From assembly GCF_000248055.1 (NCBI RefSeq), contig NZ_BAFC01000075.1:1-64000 (forward strand): DNA of 64,000 bases, written 5' to 3'. Shown here in pieces: positions 25,292 to 33,851 of the stretch. Each line of letters starts with the position of its first letter. Position 1 is the first letter of the stretch. The translations under genes were made by a program, and so were the position numbers. Below the pieces are notes generated by a model. The model saw only the letters and a program-made list of their open reading frames with translations. It was not told where the DNA came from and searched no databases. The DNA comes from Gordonia sputi NBRC 100414 (GTDB lineage: Bacteria > Actinomycetota > Actinomycetes > Mycobacteriales > Mycobacteriaceae).

Positions 25292-26827
25292 GTGACCGCT
25301 GCTGCATCCGTACCGTCCATTCCGCACTATCTCAACGGTGCGCGTGTCGAGGTGACAGACGGACGTCACGCCGACGTGTTCAACCCCAGCACCGGCGCGG
25401 TCCAGTCGTCCGTCCCACTCGCGAGCACCGACGACGTCGCCGCCGCTGTCGCAACCGCCGTCGAGGCGCAGAAGGAGTGGGCCGCGTGGAACCCGCAGCG
25501 TCGCGCCCGCGTGTTGATGCGCTTCGTCGACCTGGTCAATCAGAACGCCGACGAGATCGCGACGACGCTGTCGCTCGAACACGGCAAGACGCACGCCGAC
25601 GCCCTCGGTGACATCCAGCGCGGCGTCGAGGTCATCGAGTTCGCCATCGGCATACCGCATTTGATCAAGGGTGAGTTCACCGAGGGCGCGGGCTCGGGCA
25701 TCGACGTGCACTCGATCCGCCAGCCACTCGGCGTGGTCGCGGGCATCACCCCGTTCAACTTCCCGGCCATGATCCCGTTGTGGAAGGCCGGACCGGCACT
25801 CGCATGCGGCAACGCCTTCATCCTCAAGCCGAGCGAGCGCGACCCGTCGGTTCCGGTGCGTCTCGCCGAATTGTTCACGCAGGCAGGGCTTCCCGACGGC
25901 GTGTTCCAGGTGGTGCACGGCGACAAGGAGGCCGTCGACGCGCTGCTCAACCACCCGGAGGTGAAGGCGCTCGGCTTTGTCGGTAGCTCCGACATCGCGC
26001 AGTACATCTACTCGACCGCCGCGGCGAACGGCAAGCGCTCGCAGTGTTTCGGCGGCGCCAAGAACCACATGATCATCATGCCCGACGCCAATCTCGACCA
26101 AGCGGCCGACGCGCTGATCGGAGCAGGCTACGGCAGCGCAGGCGAGCGATGCATGGCGATCAGCGTCGCCGTACCGGTCGGGGAGCAGACCGCAGAACGG
26201 TTGCGCGCCAAGCTGATCGACAAGGTCAACGCGCTGCGCGTCGGCCACAGCCTCGATCCCAAGGCCGACTACGGCCCGCTGGTCACGGCCGCGGCACTCG
26301 AGCGCGTCAAGGGCTACATCGGCAAGGGCGTCGAGGAGGGTGCAGAGCTCGTCATCGACGGCCGTGACCGCAGCAGCGATGAACAGACGTATGGCGACGA
26401 CGATCTGTCGAACGGCTTCTTCATCGGCCCGACGCTCTTCGATCACGTCACCAAGGACATGTCGATCTACACCGACGAGATCTTCGGGCCGGTGCTCTCG
26501 ATCGTGCGCGCCGGTGACTACGAGGAGGCACTCGCTCTCGCGTCGGATCACCAGTACGGCAACGGTGTTGCGATCTTCACCCAGGACGGCGACGCCGCCC
26601 GCGACTTCACCGCGCGTGTCGACGTCGGCATGGTCGGCGTTAATGTGCCGATCCCGGTTCCGGTGGCCTACTACACCTTTGGCGGTTGGAAGCGTTCCGG
26701 ATTCGGTGACCTCAACCAGCACGGACCGAGCTCGATCCAGTTCTACACCAAGACCAAGACGGTCACGTCGCGCTGGCCGTCGGGCGTCAAGGACGGGGCC
26801 GAGTTCGTCATCCCGACGATGGACTGA
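25292..26827 (+). CDS. mmsA: Methylmalonate-semialdehyde dehydrogenase (CoA-acylating)
   Basis: A 511-residue aldehyde dehydrogenase-fold enzyme. It converts methylmalonate semialdehyde to propionyl-CoA with NAD and CoA, late in valine breakdown. Family blocks are clear: PLGVVAGITPFNFPAMIPLW, FILKPSERDPSVP, and the catalytic Cys in GSAGERCMAISV. The GERCMA form marks the CoA-dependent MMSDH subgroup. GTG 25292 has AGGTGATC five bases before it. It is first in a tight mmsA-acyl-CoA dehydrogenase-mmsB operon (six- and 45-base gaps), which confirms the pathway. Confidence 0.95.
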   Translation: MTAAASVPSIPHYLNGARVEVTDGRHADVFNPSTGAVQSSVPLASTDDVAAAVATAVEAQKEWAAWNPQRRARVLMRFVDLVNQNADEIATTLSLEHGKTHADALGDIQRGVEVIEFAIGIPHLIKGEFTEGAGSGIDVHSIRQPLGVVAGITPFNFPAMIPLWKAGPALACGNAFILKPSERDPSVPVRLAELFTQAGLPDGVFQVVHGDKEAVDALLNHPEVKALGFVGSSDIAQYIYSTAAANGKRSQCFGGAKNHMIIMPDANLDQAADALIGAGYGSAGERCMAISVAVPVGEQTAERLRAKLIDKVNALRVGHSLDPKADYGPLVTAAALERVKGYIGKGVEEGAELVIDGRDRSSDEQTYGDDDLSNGFFIGPTLFDHVTKDMSIYTDEIFGPVLSIVRAGDYEEALALASDHQYGNGVAIFTQDGDAARDFTARVDVGMVGVNVPIPVPVAYYTFGGWKRSGFGDLNQHGPSSIQFYTKTKTVTSRWPSGVKDGAEFVIPTMD

Positions 26828-26832
26828 GGGCG

Positions 26833-28011
26833 ATGACCACCACTGCTCCGGCCGGAACCGCGGGCGGTCTCGACGACGACGAGCGCGTCATCGTCGAGAC
26901 CGCCGCGGCGTTCGCGGCCAAAAGGCTTGCGCCACATGCCCTCGAGTGGGACTCGACCAATCACTTCCCGGTCGAGGAGTTGCGTGAGGCGGCTCAACTC
27001 GGGATGGGCGCCATCTACTGCTCCGAGGATGTCGGCGGAAGCGGGCTGCGTCGACTCGACGGCGTGCGGATCTTCGAGCAGCTCGCCTACGCCGACCCCG
27101 CGGTCGCCGCATTCCTCTCGATCCACAACATGTGCACGTGGATGGTCGACAGCTATGGCACCGATGAGCAACGCGCGCACTGGATTCCGCGCCTGGCTAG
27201 CATGGAGACCATTGCGAGCTACTGTCTGACAGAGCCGGGCGCCGGTTCCGACGCCGCGGCGCTGTCGACCCGCGCGGAGAAGGTCGGCGACCATTATGTG
27301 CTGTCCGGTGTCAAGCAGTTCATCTCGGGAGCAGGGTCGTCGGATCTGTACGTAGTCATGGCGCGCACGGGTGGCGACGGTCCGAAGGGCATCTCGACGT
27401 TCCTCGTCGAAAAGGGTTCCGACGGGCTGAGTTTCGGCGCGCAGGAACACAAGATGGGGTGGCACGCGCAGCCGACGGCGCAGGTCATTCTCGACGAGGT
27501 GCGCGTGCCCGCCGGCAACCTGCTCGGTGAGCAGGAGGGCATCGGCTTCGGCATCGCGATGAACGGGCTCAACGGTGGAAGGCTCAACATCGCGGCGTCG
27601 TCTCTCGGTGGGGCCCAGGCTGCCTTCGACAAAGCGGCGTCGTACGTCGCGTCGCGAAAGGCGTTCGGGAACAACCTGATCGACGAGCCGACGATCCGCT
27701 TCACCCTTGCCGACATGGCCACCTCGCTGCAGACCTCCCGCCTGATGCTCTGGCACGCGGCGTCGTCTCTCGACGCGAATGCGCCGGACAAGGTGGAGCG
27801 GTGCGCAATGGCGAAGCGATATGTCACCGACGCCTGTTACACCGTCGCCGACCAGGCGCTGCAGCTCCACGGCGGCTACGGCTACCTCACCGAATACGGC
27901 ATCGAGAAAATCGTCCGCGATCTGCGCGTGCACCGCATACTCGAGGGGACCAACGAGATCATGCGCGTCGTCGTGGGTCGGTCGGTGGCCGCACGGTTCC
28001 GCGAGGCCTGA
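26833..28011 (+). CDS. Acyl-CoA dehydrogenase, probable isobutyryl-CoA dehydrogenase
   Basis: A 392-residue FAD flavoenzyme. The ACAD layout is intact: ASYCLTEPGAGSDAAALSTR (FAD and acyl-CoA contacts), ISGAGSSDLYVVMARTG, GLNGGRLNIAASSLGGAQ, and a C-terminal block QLHGGYGYLTEYGIEKIVRD followed by HRILEGTNEIMR, with the conserved catalytic Glu of LEGTNEI. Between mmsA and mmsB it most likely oxidises isobutyryl-CoA to methacrylyl-CoA in valine catabolism. It begins six bases after mmsA. Confidence 0.92.
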   Translation: MTTTAPAGTAGGLDDDERVIVETAAAFAAKRLAPHALEWDSTNHFPVEELREAAQLGMGAIYCSEDVGGSGLRRLDGVRIFEQLAYADPAVAAFLSIHNMCTWMVDSYGTDEQRAHWIPRLASMETIASYCLTEPGAGSDAAALSTRAEKVGDHYVLSGVKQFISGAGSSDLYVVMARTGGDGPKGISTFLVEKGSDGLSFGAQEHKMGWHAQPTAQVILDEVRVPAGNLLGEQEGIGFGIAMNGLNGGRLNIAASSLGGAQAAFDKAASYVASRKAFGNNLIDEPTIRFTLADMATSLQTSRLMLWHAASSLDANAPDKVERCAMAKRYVTDACYTVADQALQLHGGYGYLTEYGIEKIVRDLRVHRILEGTNEIMRVVVGRSVAARFREA

Positions 28012-28056
28012 CCAATCCACTCGACCACACACACTTCAACACAGGGAGAATCGACA

Positions 28057-28926
28057 ATGACGACGATCGCCTTTCTCGGACTCGGCAACATGGGCGGCCC
28101 CATGGCCGCCAACCTCGTCAAGGCCGGACACACGGTGCACGGGTACGACCCCGTCCCCGAAGCGGTCAAGACCGCCGAAGCCGCAGGTGTGCAGACCTTT
28201 CCGACGGCGGTCGAAGCGGTCGCCATCGCCGAGGTTGTGATCACGATGCTCCCGAGCGGAGCCATCGTCAAAAAGCTCTACGACGAGATCTTGCCCGCGA
28301 CCGCCACGGGCGCGCTGCTCATCGACAGCTCGACGATCTCCGTCGCCGATGCACGCGAGATCAATTCGCGCGCAGCAGATCACGGTTTCGCACAGGTCGA
28401 CGCCCCGGTCTCGGGCGGCGTGAAGGGCGCGGTCGCCGGCACGCTGGCGTTCATGGTCGGCGGCACCGAGGAAGCGTTCGTCGCCGCACGGCCGACGCTG
28501 GAACCGATGGCGGGCAAGATCATTCATTGCGGCGACTCCGGAGCGGGTCAGGCGGCCAAGGTGTGCAACAACATGCTGCTCGCCGTCCAGCAGATCGCGG
28601 TCGGCGAGGCGTTCGTGCTCGCGGAGAAGCTTGGCTTGTCCGACGACGCGCTCTACGACGTGGTCACCGGCGCGACCGGGAACTGCTGGGCGATCGAGAC
28701 GAACTGCCCGGTCCCGGGCCCGCAGCCGACGTCGCCCGCGAACAACGACTTCAAGCCGGGCTTCGCCACCGCGCTGATGAACAAGGACCTCGGCCTCGCG
28801 CTCGACGCCATCGCCGACACCGGTTCGCGCGCGCCCCTGGGCGAGCACGCCGCCGCCCTCTACCGCGCCTTCGCCGAACAGCACTCCGACCAGGACTTCT
28901 CGGCGATCATCACGACGCTGCGCTGA
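28057..28926 (+). CDS. mmsB: 3-hydroxyisobutyrate dehydrogenase
   Basis: A 289-residue NAD-dependent beta-hydroxyacid dehydrogenase. The N-terminal Rossmann motif is FLGLGNMGGPMAANLVKAGH, the substrate-binding DAPVSGGVKGA lies in the middle, and the catalytic Lys is in GAGQAAKVCNNMLL. It oxidises 3-hydroxyisobutyrate to methylmalonate semialdehyde, the substrate of MmsA. GGGAG is about nine bases before ATG 28057. It is last in the valine operon. The hydratase and thioester hydrolase of the pathway are not encoded nearby. Confidence 0.95.
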   Translation: MTTIAFLGLGNMGGPMAANLVKAGHTVHGYDPVPEAVKTAEAAGVQTFPTAVEAVAIAEVVITMLPSGAIVKKLYDEILPATATGALLIDSSTISVADAREINSRAADHGFAQVDAPVSGGVKGAVAGTLAFMVGGTEEAFVAARPTLEPMAGKIIHCGDSGAGQAAKVCNNMLLAVQQIAVGEAFVLAEKLGLSDDALYDVVTGATGNCWAIETNCPVPGPQPTSPANNDFKPGFATALMNKDLGLALDAIADTGSRAPLGEHAAALYRAFAEQHSDQDFSAIITTLR

Positions 28927-28933
28927 CCACCCT

Positions 28934-29075
28934 CGCTGGTCGAGCTGAACCCGCTGGTCGAGCTTGTCGAGACCACTCGCCGCCCGAGCCCTACCCGCTG
29001 GTCGAGCTGACCCTCGCTGGTCGAGCTGACCCTCGCTGGTCGAGCTAACCCGCTGGTCGAGCTTGTCGAGACCAC
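28934..29075. repeat. Dispersed intergenic repeat, locus 2 (CGCTGGTCGAG type)
   Basis: Six copies of CGCTGGTCGAGC lie in 142 bases; two are extended to CGCTGGTCGAGC-TTGTCGAGACCAC and the others end after CTGAC or CTAAC. It directly follows mmsB. The remainder of the gap to 29432 (about 360 bases) holds one long imperfect palindrome and no gene. Confidence 0.85.
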
Positions 29076-29130
29076 GCCGTCGGCGGCGCAACCCGCTACG
29101 GCCGCGGATCAGTATGACGCGCAGCCCGAA

Positions 29131-29192
29131 ATTTGTGTCGTATCGGAAGATGTGGGTGCTGCAGCACACAGATCCTTCGGTTCGACACATAT
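29131..29192. terminator. Long imperfect palindrome between convergent genes; possible terminator
   Basis: Outer arms ATTTGTGTCG (29131-29140) and CGACACATAT (29183-29192) pair at nine of ten positions. A second imperfect pair (CGGAAG with CTTCGG) and a central perfect 12-bp palindrome, GTGCTGCAGCAC (29155-29166), are nested inside. It lies between mmsB and the convergent MarR gene. Bidirectional termination is one reading; a protein-binding site is another. Confidence 0.4.
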
Positions 29193-29432
29193 CTAGCCTG
29201 GCCGGGCTGCTGCTGTGTATACGGGTCGCAAGGTCTAGCTGGAGCCGGGGTGCGTACACAATCGTGACGTGAGCGGGGGGCCGAGGAGATTATTGTCTTG
29301 GCGTCGCGCTGACGACCGAGTTGTGTACGCGCGCTGCGGGTGTGGTGGTTTGGTGGGCGTCGGGCAAGGTGTCGCGGGCCCCGAGGCGGCCGATCCAGTT
29401 CGGTCGGGCGCCCGGTCCGGGTCAATCCAGGC

Positions 29433-29936
29433 TCAGAAGTCGCCGGCGTTGTGGCGCAGTTCGTGGATCGCGTCGACGAGTCCTGCGATGTGTTCAGGGG
29501 GCATCCCGACGTCGGCGAACACCTCGCGATTGAGGGTCGACGTCGCGTCCTCGACCGTCGAGCGGCCCAGGTCGGTGATCTCGACGAGCGTGGTGCGACC
29601 GTCGGTGGGGTGGGGGAGGCGTCGAACGAGCTGTGCCTCCTCGAGGCGTCGGATCGCATGGGTGACGCTGGTGACGTGCACCTGCAGGCGGTCGCTGGCT
29701 TTGGTGATGGGCAGCGCGCCGTTGCGCGAAAAGGCAAGCAGCCGAAGCAATTCGTAGCGCGAGAAGGTGAGATCGTATGGGCGGAGCGCTGATTCGACGC
29801 GGGCCAGCAGGATCTGGTGGGCTCGCATCACGGACGTCACCGCGACCATCCCGTCTGCGACGTCGCCCCAGCCCGCCGACGTCCAATTGGCCTTCGCCTC
29901 GGCGATCGGGTCGAACTCCATGCTGTGCCCTGCCAT
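29433..29936 (-). CDS. MarR-family transcriptional regulator
   Basis: A 167-residue winged-helix regulator (ATG 29936; a frame to 29963 and an ATG at 29921 are alternatives). The MarR core runs from LRPYDLTFSRYELLRLLAF through LPITKASDRLQVHVTSVTHA (recognition helix) to the wing RLPHPTDGRTTLVEITDLG. Such dimers repress stress or catabolic genes and are released by small aromatic ligands. No divergent partner gene is adjacent; the next gene upstream is the TetR gene on the same strand, so the target is unknown. Confidence 0.88.
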   Translation of the reverse strand: MAGHSMEFDPIAEAKANWTSAGWGDVADGMVAVTSVMRAHQILLARVESALRPYDLTFSRYELLRLLAFSRNGALPITKASDRLQVHVTSVTHAIRRLEEAQLVRRLPHPTDGRTTLVEITDLGRSTVEDATSTLNREVFADVGMPPEHIAGLVDAIHELRHNAGDF

Positions 29937-30006
29937 GGATGTCAGCCTATCTGCCGCCGACAACCTCGGAAGCTGCCCGGTGTCCGCGCGGCGACACTTT
30001 CAAACC

Positions 30007-30654
30007 TCAGGCGCGGCTCTCGTGCGTGAGCAGCATCTCGATCGCGCCAACAATTGTGTCGACGAGGTCGGCGGCGGTGCGGCCGTCGAGTTCGTCGCGC
30101 TGTTCGTCGGAGCGGAGCATGATCATCGATTCGACGAGGCGGAAGGGGAGCAGGCTGCGGGTGTCTGCGGGGTCGTCGAGCACGGCGGCGGCAAGGGTTT
30201 CGTAGGCGGCGGCGAGTTCGCTTCGCGCTGTGCGGAATTGGGCGTAGCGGTCGTCGCCCACCTCCGGAAGTAGGTACAGCGAACCGAGGTTCCAGCGCTC
30301 GTCGACGAGTTGCGCGGCGTCGAACCGGGCAAGGTCGAGGAGTCGGTCGAGGGGGGCGCGGTCGTCGTCGAGCAGTTCTCTTGCGCGCTCGAGAGATCCG
30401 ACGACGGTGGCGTCGAGCAGCGCGGCGAGGATGTCGTCCTTGTTCTTGAAGTAGTGATACATCGACGCCTGGCGGATGCCGACGGCCTCGGCGATCATGC
30501 GCGTCGACGTCCCCGTGTAACCGTGGCGGCAGAAGAGTTCGGCTGCGGCGTCGAGGATTTCCTCACGCGCGGTGGCTCCTCGTCTGCGTTGTTCGACGAG
30601 GCGCGGTCGGCCGGGGCCTGCCGCCACTCGGCCCGACCGGGACGCAGTACTCAT
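30007..30654 (-). CDS. TetR-family regulator of the adjacent guanidine/urea operon
   Basis: A 215-residue TetR repressor: helix-turn-helix about residues 28-75 (REEILDAAAELFCRHGYTG, then MIAEAVGIRQASMYHYFKNK), followed by a helical ligand domain. It is divergent from a permease gene whose promoter region carries two copies of a 16-bp palindrome, with a third inside the operon. This makes it a probable local repressor responding to a substrate or intermediate such as guanidine, urea or allophanate. The start is ATG 30654, with only a weak ribosome site. Confidence 0.88.
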   Translation of the reverse strand: MSTASRSGRVAAGPGRPRLVEQRRRGATAREEILDAAAELFCRHGYTGTSTRMIAEAVGIRQASMYHYFKNKDDILAALLDATVVGSLERARELLDDDRAPLDRLLDLARFDAAQLVDERWNLGSLYLLPEVGDDRYAQFRTARSELAAAYETLAAAVLDDPADTRSLLPFRLVESMIMLRSDEQRDELDGRTAADLVDTIVGAIEMLLTHESRA

Positions 30655-30826
30655 TCGGAAGCTCTTTCATTCGTGCTGGGGCGTGGGTTGCGGCAAGTTC
30701 ATCATCGAGTCTAGTCCGCCCAAATCGCCGGAATCTCGCGGTCAAAAGCGATCCGCGCTGCGCGGAAGTGGAGTGACCTGGGCTGCGTAACACGCTCGTA
30801 GCGTGAGTTTCCATCCCGGCAACATA

Positions 30827-30842
30827 TCTGTCACTCGATAGA
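30827..30842 (+). promoter_or_regulatory. TetR operator copy 1
   Basis: TCTGTCACTCGATAGA is one of three variants of the palindrome TCTATCARYTGATAGA in this locus. It begins exactly 32 bases before copy 2, about three helical turns, so two dimers would bind the same face of the DNA. Confidence 0.6.
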
Positions 30843-30858
30843 AAAAGCGCAGGCGTTA

Positions 30859-30874
30859 TCTATCAACTGGCAGA
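30859..30874 (+). promoter_or_regulatory. TetR operator copy 2
   Basis: TCTATCAACTGGCAGA, close to the palindrome TCTATCARYTGATAGA. It lies 43 bases upstream of the permease start, in the promoter-proximal region. Confidence 0.65.
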
Positions 30875-30916
30875 TAAACCCGCTCAATGTGGAGCCTCAC
30901 CACGAAGGAACTGACG

Positions 30917-32482
30917 ATGACCTCCACCGCACAACCCGACTCAAAGGCTCCCGACGGCACCTCGCCGACGAGCGACGTCGACGACGCCGACTCGCTCGCC
31001 CAACTCGGTTACAAGCAGGAGTTGCACCGCGGCATCGGAGGATATGCCGCCTTCGCCTCCGGCTTCTCGTTCGTCTCCATCCTCACCACCGTGTTCGCGC
31101 TCTTCGCGCTCGGCTTCGGTCTGGGCGGACCCGCGTTCTTCTGGACCTGGCCGATTGTCTTCGTATGCCAATTCTGCGTGTGCCTCGTCTTCGCGGAACT
31201 CTCCGGGAAGTTCCCCGTCGCCGGTGCCGTCTACCAATGGTCTCGACGCCTCGCCGGTGACGGAGTCGGCTGGTTTGCCGGCTGGTTCATGCTCGTCGGT
31301 TACATCGTGAGTGTGGCGGCACTGGCCATCGCGATGCAGAGCGTGCTTCCCGAGATCTGGTCGGGCTTCCAGTTCGTCGGCGACGACACGAGCCTCACGT
31401 CGGTCTCGGGTGCAACCAACGCGATCATCCTCGGCACCATCACGATCATCGGCTGCACGATCATCAGCGGCGTCGGGGTGAGCTTCATGGGCAAGATCAC
31501 CGTCACCGGCGTGACCATCGAGATCATCGGCGTCGTGGCGCTCGTCGTTGCGATGTTCATCAAGGCGGAACGCTCCCCGGCGGCGGCGATCGCGAACACC
31601 GGTGAACACGGACACGGCTTCGGTTACTTCCCGGCCTTCCTCGCCTCGATGCTCATGGCCTGCTACGTGATGTACGGATTCGACAGCGCCGCAGAGCTTT
31701 CCGAGGAGACCAAAGATCCTCGACGCACCGCGCCGAAGGCGATCATCAACGCGCTACTCGTCTCGTTCGTCGGCGGAGGTCTGATGATCATCGGTGCGCT
31801 CATGGCCGCTCCGTCGCTCGGTGCGCCGGAACTCTCCGCTCAGGGAATCGCCTGGGTCATCACCTCGCAACTCAACACCGTCCTCGGTAAGGCGCTGCTG
31901 ATCATCGTCGCGATCTCGATCTTCTCCGCGACTCTCGCCATTCAGGCGTCGGCATCCCGAGTGATGTTCTCGATGGCACGCGACAATCGCCTCCCGTTCG
32001 GCTCGGCACTGGCAAAGGTCAACCCGCGCACCGGAACTCCCGTCATCACCGGCATCGTCGTCTCGGCGTTGGCGATTCTGATCTTGCTCGTCAACCTCGG
32101 GCAGGCAGGCGTCTTCGCCGCGATCACCAGCGTGTCGGTGGTCATCGTCTACCTCGCCTACCTGATGGTCACCGTGCCCGCACTCATCCATCGCCTGCGC
32201 GGAACCGAATTGAGCCACGGCCGACCGGTTTTCGGCCTCGGTAAGTGGGGCATCCCGGTCAACATCGTCGCCGTCGTCATGGGCGGTCTGTTGATGGTGA
32301 ATATCGCCTGGCCTCGCGCGGAGGTCTACGACCCCGACGGCGGCAACTGGGTACTCCAGTACTTCGCGATCCTCTTCGTCGCAGCGACGCTGATCGTCGG
32401 ATTCCTCGCGTACCTCAAGGTCAAGGGCCAGCCGGGAGCGCCGGAACCCGAAGACGCACTCGTCGGACGCAAGCGCTCGTAG
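30917..32482 (+). CDS. APC-superfamily permease of the guanidine/urea operon
   Basis: A 521-residue permease with about 12 membrane segments. Family marks are LGYKQELHRGIGGYAAFASG before helix 1, FVFAELSGKFPVAGAVYQW-like residues around helix 2-3 (here CLVFAELSGKFPVAGAVYQW), and the amphipathic SASRVMFSMARDNRLPFG. Permeases of this type accompany urea carboxylase and DUF1989 genes and are assumed to import guanidine or a related nitrogen source. ATG 30917 is chosen (AAGGA eight bases upstream) over ATG 30887. It is first in the operon, controlled by the adjacent TetR operators. Confidence 0.88.
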   Translation: MTSTAQPDSKAPDGTSPTSDVDDADSLAQLGYKQELHRGIGGYAAFASGFSFVSILTTVFALFALGFGLGGPAFFWTWPIVFVCQFCVCLVFAELSGKFPVAGAVYQWSRRLAGDGVGWFAGWFMLVGYIVSVAALAIAMQSVLPEIWSGFQFVGDDTSLTSVSGATNAIILGTITIIGCTIISGVGVSFMGKITVTGVTIEIIGVVALVVAMFIKAERSPAAAIANTGEHGHGFGYFPAFLASMLMACYVMYGFDSAAELSEETKDPRRTAPKAIINALLVSFVGGGLMIIGALMAAPSLGAPELSAQGIAWVITSQLNTVLGKALLIIVAISIFSATLAIQASASRVMFSMARDNRLPFGSALAKVNPRTGTPVITGIVVSALAILILLVNLGQAGVFAAITSVSVVIVYLAYLMVTVPALIHRLRGTELSHGRPVFGLGKWGIPVNIVAVVMGGLLMVNIAWPRAEVYDPDGGNWVLQYFAILFVAATLIVGFLAYLKVKGQPGAPEPEDALVGRKRS

Positions 32483-32496
32483 CGATTGCCGCACTA

Positions 32497-32512
32497 CCGA
32501 TCAACTGATAGA
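32497..32512 (+). promoter_or_regulatory. TetR operator copy 3, inside the operon
   Basis: CCGATCAACTGATAGA is a third copy of the 16-bp palindrome, 15 bases after the permease stop and about 104 bases before the first DUF1989 gene. Its presence suggests an internal, co-regulated promoter. The leader between it and 32616 shows no recognised riboswitch. Confidence 0.6.
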
Positions 32513-32615
32513 TTTGTCAACCGAGCGACGACGCCCTGCCGGACTCTTCGAATCCGTGCAGCCGACCACCGGGACGACCCGGAACCTCGCCAGCTCATTC
32601 TCGAAGGACGTCGAC

Positions 32616-33467
32616 ATGACCACCTCGACCACCACCTCTACATCCTCCACCGCCGGTGCCCGTGCGCATGCTCGTGCACAGGCGGGAGCGATCACCGACT
32701 CCATGCCCGTGGTGCCCGCCACCGACTGGCCGACGACGATCACCGACGTCGACTCGTCGACGCTCACCTGGGCCGAGACGGTTCCCGGCGGCAGGTACAC
32801 CACCAAGGTGCTCGCCCGCGGGAACCGAATCCGATTGCGCGACATCACCGGTGACGCGTGCGCGCACCTGCTCCTGTGGCGCGTCGACGCCCCGTGGGAG
32901 CGCCTGAACGTCGCCGACACCGTCAAGGTGCCCTGGCAGGCCTACCTCACCACCGGCCACCCCCTGCTGAGCGATCAGGGCAGGGTGCTCGCCACCATCG
33001 TCGACGACACCAGTGCGCGCCACGACGCGCTCACGGGCACAACCACACTCGCCGACAATGCCGCCAAATACGGCCACGGAGAGGCATATTCGACGACTCC
33101 CGCGGGGCGTGAGCTTCTCAAACTGGCCGCCGCCAAGAACGGCTTGACGCCCACCGATGTGGCGCCGTCGCTCTCGCTCTTCGAGGGAGTGAAGGTCGAC
33201 GAGGAGGGATCGTTCGAGTTCCAAGGGAGCGCGGGCGCGGACAAGAGCGTCGACCTGCTTCTGCACCTGCCGTGCATCGTGGCGATCGCCAACACCGCGC
33301 ACCCGCTCGACCCAAGCGCGGAGTTCCGCTCGGGGCCCCTCGAGGTGCTCGCCTGGCGTGCGACCGACGACCTCGACGCGCTGCTCGCCGACGTCGCCGA
33401 CCGTGACCCCGAATACCAGCGAGCCGTGGCCAACAGCGAAGACGTCTACGGCGCAACACGCTTCTGA
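32616..33467 (+). CDS. DUF1989 protein (urea-carboxylase-associated protein / carboxyguanidine deiminase subunit)
   Basis: A 283-residue DUF1989 protein. In other bacteria two such proteins, long annotated urea-amidolyase-associated, form carboxyguanidine deiminase, which removes ammonia from carboxyguanidine to give allophanate. The N-terminal 40 residues are Thr/Ser/Ala-rich; the core includes YTTKVLARGNRIRLRDITGD and a Cys in HLPCIVAIANTAHPLDPS. ATG 32616 is chosen (AAGGA seven bases upstream); the frame is open from 32514. It is separated from its partner by a 340-base repeat array. Confidence 0.88.
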   Translation: MTTSTTTSTSSTAGARAHARAQAGAITDSMPVVPATDWPTTITDVDSSTLTWAETVPGGRYTTKVLARGNRIRLRDITGDACAHLLLWRVDAPWERLNVADTVKVPWQAYLTTGHPLLSDQGRVLATIVDDTSARHDALTGTTTLADNAAKYGHGEAYSTTPAGRELLKLAAAKNGLTPTDVAPSLSLFEGVKVDEEGSFEFQGSAGADKSVDLLLHLPCIVAIANTAHPLDPSAEFRSGPLEVLAWRATDDLDALLADVADRDPEYQRAVANSEDVYGATRF

Positions 33468-33473
33468 CGCCAA

Positions 33474-33814
33474 GTGGTTTCGACTCGGGTGCTCGCTTCG
33501 CTCGCGCCCGGCTCAACCAGCGGAATGCCAGTGGTTTCGACTCGGGTGCTCGCTGCGCTCGTGCCCGGCTCAACCAGCGGAACCGTTGAGCAGCCGCGAG
33601 GACGAGCCGTCTCCCCGCTGGTTGAGCAGCCGCGAGGACGAGCCGGTCTCCCCGCTGGTTGAGCAGCCGCGAGGACGAGCCGGTCTCCCCGCTGGTTGAG
33701 CAGCCGCGAGGAACGAGCGGTGTGTCGAAACCACCTCACCCCGCGAGGACGCGCCGTATCCCCGCTGGTTGAGCAGCCGCGAGGTACGAGCGGCGTGTCG
33801 AAACCACCACCCCA
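33474..33814. repeat. Dispersed intergenic repeat, locus 3, inside an operon
   Basis: Two copies of GTGGTTTCGACTCGGGTGCT...CTCAACCAGCGG run forward, then at least five copies of the inverse form CGCTGGTTGAGCAGCCGCGAGG, with the last ones ending GTGTCGAAACCACC. The two orientations are near reverse complements, so the array can fold into long hairpins. It fills nearly all of the 384-base gap between the two DUF1989 genes. Confidence 0.88.
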
Positions 33815-33851
33815 CCCCCTAACTACACACATCCGAACGCAAGGACCACTC

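Noticed and set aside
32513..32615. A guanidine-I (ykkC) riboswitch before the DUF1989 gene
   Set aside because: The conserved ykkC loops are not recognisable in these 103 bases; only short chance stems are seen.
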